From: Desulfobacterales bacterium
GTDB lineage: Bacteria; Desulfobacterota; Desulfobacteria; Desulfobacterales; Desulfosalsimonadaceae
Length of the DNA: 6,872 nucleotides
Reading direction: 5' to 3'
Assembly (NCBI GenBank): GCA_018399455.1
Contig: JAGYOT010000100.1
Location: 1-6,872, forward strand
The translations under genes and the position numbers were made by a program. The notes below the pieces were generated by a model. That model made no database searches. It saw only the letters and a list, made by a program, of their open reading frames with translations, and was not told where the DNA came from. Positions 4,723 to 6,872 of the stretch are shown here, one piece after another (the stretch's first letter is position 1; each line of letters opens with the position of its first letter).

Positions 4723-6872
4723 ATGGCCAAAGAGCGCCTGAACCTGCCCGTTACGGGTATGACCTGCGCCAATTGCGCCGCCAATATTGAACGCAGCGTG
4801 AGGAAACTGGGCGGCATTGAACGGGCGGACGTAAATTTTGCCTCGGAAGAACTTTCAGTGGATGTTGATGATGAAAAGCTCGATATTGAGGATATCGTCG
4901 AGCAGATTGAAAAGGCGGGCTACGGGGTGGCAGCTGCTAAAACCGAGCTTGCCATAACAGGGATGACCTGTACCAACTGCTCGGCTACAGTTGAACGGGT
5001 GCTCAACCAGAAAATTCCGGGCGTTCTGTCAGCATCCGTTAATTTTGCCGCGGAGCGGGCCACCGTCTCCTACCTGCCGTCTGTGACCAGTATCGAGCAG
5101 ATGGTGGAAGCAATTGAAAAAGCGGGCTACGGGGCGGTGCCGAGCGGGTCCGGCGCATCCGCGGACAGCGAGGCGGCGGCCCGGGAGCAGGAGGTCCGGG
5201 ATCAGGCCAGAAAGTTTTTTGTGGGCCTGCTTTTTGCCGCCCCTTTGTTTGCGCTTTCCATGGGGCGTGACATGGGGATTCTCGGAGAATGGGCCCGGAC
5301 GACATTCGTGGATTGGCTTTTTCTGATCCTCGCCTCACCGGTGCAGTTTTACACCGGCTGGGACTACTATGTGGGCGGTTTTCGAAGTCTTCGCAATAAA
5401 AGCGCCAACATGGATGTGCTGGTGGCCATGGGATCCTCCGTCGCCTATTTCTATTCCCTGGCCGTGCTGATTTTTCCTTTGCTGGGCGAGCACGTGTATT
5501 TTGAAACCGCAGCGGTCATCATCACCCTGATTAAGCTTGGCAAGCTGCTGGAGGTCCGGGCGAAGCGAAAAACGGGCGGGGCCATACGCAAGCTCCTGGA
5601 TTTGCAGCCTCATAAGGCCGCTGTGATCCGAAATGGCGAAGAAACTGAAATCCCGGTGGAGCAGGTGAAACTCGGGGATCTTTTACTCGTTCGCCCCGGC
5701 GGGCGGATACCGGTTGACGGCGAGGTGCGCGAGGGCCGGGCAGCGGTGGATGAATCCATGCTAAGCGGGGAGTCTCTGCCCGTTGACAAGGCTGAAGGCG
5801 ACTTCGTTACCGGGGGCACCATTAACCAGGACGGGGTACTGAAATTTGAAGCCACCCGGATCGGAAAGGACACCGTGCTTTCCCGTATCATTGACCTTGT
5901 TCAGGCCGCACAGGGCAGCAAGGCCCCGATCCAGGCCGTGGCGGACCGTGTGGCGGCCTGGTTTGTCCCGGCGGTCATCGGCGTCGCCCTGCTTACCTTT
6001 ATTATCTGGCTTGCTTTAACCGCCGCGTTTGTCCCTTCCATGATTCGCCTGGTAGCCGTTCTTGTGATTGCCTGTCCATGCGCGCTGGGGCTGGCCACAC
6101 CGACCGCCATGATGGCCGGCATGGGGAAAGGAGCTGAAAAAGGTGTTTTGTTTAAAACCAGCGAGGCCCTGGAGACAGCGGATAAACTGCATACCCTGGT
6201 TCTGGACAAGACCGGCACACTTACCCGGGGAGAGCCTGTGGTCTTTGAGCTTATTCCCCTCCATGAGGGCCTGGAATCCGAAGATGCGCTGCTTCAGATG
6301 GCCGCCTCGGTGGAGGAAGGCTCGGAACATCCTCTGGGCAAAGCCATTCGTGCGGCAGCGGATCAAAAATCCCTCAAACGCCTGCCAGCGGAAAACTTTA
6401 AAGCCCACGGCGGATCGGGGGTGGAAGCGGTCATTAACGGTGCCCCTGTCACTGTCGGCCGGCCTGACTGGCTGAAATCGCAGGACATTGATTTATCTGA
6501 AGCAGAAGATTGGATCCCAAGGATTCAGGAAAAGGGACAGACGGTCATTTCGGTTATTCGTGAAGGTCGTCTGCTGGGGCTGATTGCCCTGGGCGACCAG
6601 TTGAAATCGGATTCCAAAACCGCGGTGGAAGAGCTTCATCAGCTGGGGCAGAAGGTGATGATGCTGACCGGTGATCATCCCGAAACAGCACGGGCCATTG
6701 CCCGCGAGGTGGGGATTGATGAGGTCATTGCCGATGTCCGGCCCGATGAAAAAGCCTCCCGCATTCAGAAGCTCCAGTCGCCGCAGCAGCTGATCGGCAT
6801 GGTGGGCGACGGCATCAACGACGCTCCGGCGCTGGCCACTGCCGACCTGGGCATCGCCATTGGCACCGGCAC
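4723..6872 (+). CDS. copA: CopA-type Cu(I)-exporting P1B ATPase, 3' end outside the window
   Basis: The window holds the first 716 codons of an inner-membrane copper-exporting P-type ATPase. Two N-terminal HMA domains carry GMTCANC (Cys15, Cys18) and GMTCTNC (Cys83, Cys86). Hydrophobic segments start near residues 165, 195, 227 and 257, followed by the actuator domain with SGES at 348-351 (Ser in place of the commoner Thr). Two further membrane segments follow, the second with the transport motif Cys451-Pro452-Cys453 typical of Cu(I)/Ag(I) pumps. The phosphorylation motif DKTGT starts at Asp495. The nucleotide domain has SEHP at 534-537, TGDH at 649-652 and GDGINDAP at 695-702. The last two membrane helices, with the remaining P1B-1 residues, lie beyond 6872. 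No strong ribosome binding site precedes the ATG. The copZ-like stop lies three bases upstream, so translational coupling is likely. The frame is open throughout with no sign of decay. Confidence 0.95.
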   Translation, partial: MAKERLNLPVTGMTCANCAANIERSVRKLGGIERADVNFASEELSVDVDDEKLDIEDIVEQIEKAGYGVAAAKTELAITGMTCTNCSATVERVLNQKIPGVLSASVNFAAERATVSYLPSVTSIEQMVEAIEKAGYGAVPSGSGASADSEAAAREQEVRDQARKFFVGLLFAAPLFALSMGRDMGILGEWARTTFVDWLFLILASPVQFYTGWDYYVGGFRSLRNKSANMDVLVAMGSSVAYFYSLAVLIFPLLGEHVYFETAAVIITLIKLGKLLEVRAKRKTGGAIRKLLDLQPHKAAVIRNGEETEIPVEQVKLGDLLLVRPGGRIPVDGEVREGRAAVDESMLSGESLPVDKAEGDFVTGGTINQDGVLKFEATRIGKDTVLSRIIDLVQAAQGSKAPIQAVADRVAAWFVPAVIGVALLTFIIWLALTAAFVPSMIRLVAVLVIACPCALGLATPTAMMAGMGKGAEKGVLFKTSEALETADKLHTLVLDKTGTLTRGEPVVFELIPLHEGLESEDALLQMAASVEEGSEHPLGKAIRAAADQKSLKRLPAENFKAHGGSGVEAVINGAPVTVGRPDWLKSQDIDLSEAEDWIPRIQEKGQTVISVIREGRLLGLIALGDQLKSDSKTAVEELHQLGQKVMMLTGDHPETARAIAREVGIDEVIADVRPDEKASRIQKLQSPQQLIGMVGDGINDAPALATADLGIAIGTG
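4906..5137 (+). repeat. Near-identical 25-base repeat at the ends of the two CopA HMA domains
   Basis: The 25 bases at 4906-4930 (start ATTGAAAAGGCGGGCTACGG) match 23 of 25 bases at 5113-5137. The copies start 207 bases (69 codons) apart. Both encode the IEKAGYG end of an HMA domain, so this is the DNA trace of the domain duplication. The rest of the two domains has diverged much further. Confidence 0.75.

Noticed and set aside
5764..5775. SGES in place of TGES in the CopA actuator domain as a sign of lost activity.
   Set aside because: Ser for Thr at this place is a conservative change found in P1B ATPases, and all other catalytic motifs in the window are intact.
1..6872. Search for CRISPR repeats, insertion-sequence ends, tRNA or rRNA, and toxin-antitoxin or defence genes.
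   Set aside because: No regularly spaced repeats, transposase motifs, terminal inverted repeats or RNA gene signatures were seen by eye. All coding space is accounted for by the seven genes listed.

Overview
The window is a compact bacterial gene cluster with all seven genes on the + strand. The order is a hotdog thioesterase, a CoA-disulfide/persulfide reductase fused to a rhodanese, an atypical thiol peroxidase, a universal stress protein, a TIGR01777-type SDR protein, a small heavy-metal-associated (CopZ-like) protein, and a CopA-type copper-exporting P-type ATPase cut by the window end. Strong Shine-Dalgarno sites, moderately GC-rich coding DNA and the gene mix suggest an anaerobic or microaerophilic sulfur-metabolising bacterium. 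A Desulfobacterota-like (deltaproteobacterial) host is my best guess. That is inference from gene content, because there is no rRNA or other taxonomic marker here.

Layout: 1-152 is an AT-rich leader with no convincing promoter pair. The thioesterase (153-545) and the reductase-rhodanese fusion (598-2289) are separated by 52 bases. The longest non-coding gap, 2290-2408, precedes the thiol peroxidase gene. It holds a plausible sigma70-like promoter, a perfect 14-base palindrome, a GC-rich hairpin and a near-duplicate of an 18-19 base element whose second copy runs into the ribosome binding site. From 2409 onward the genes are tightly packed, with gaps of 37, 37, 14 and 3 bases, and look like one transcript through copA.

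The genes fit a thiol/metal stress theme. The reductase-rhodanese handles CoA disulfide, persulfide or polysulfide using NAD(P)H. The peroxidase removes peroxides, UspA is a general stress nucleotide-binding protein, and the CopZ-like protein and CopA bind and export Cu(I). The most unusual item is the thiol peroxidase. It keeps the Thr and peroxidatic Cys but has Leu where the near-universal Pro of the peroxiredoxin motif should be. It has Asn at the usual Tpx resolving-Cys position, and it carries an acidic C-terminal extension of about 47 residues with two new cysteines. I found no mobile element, CRISPR array, tRNA or rRNA.
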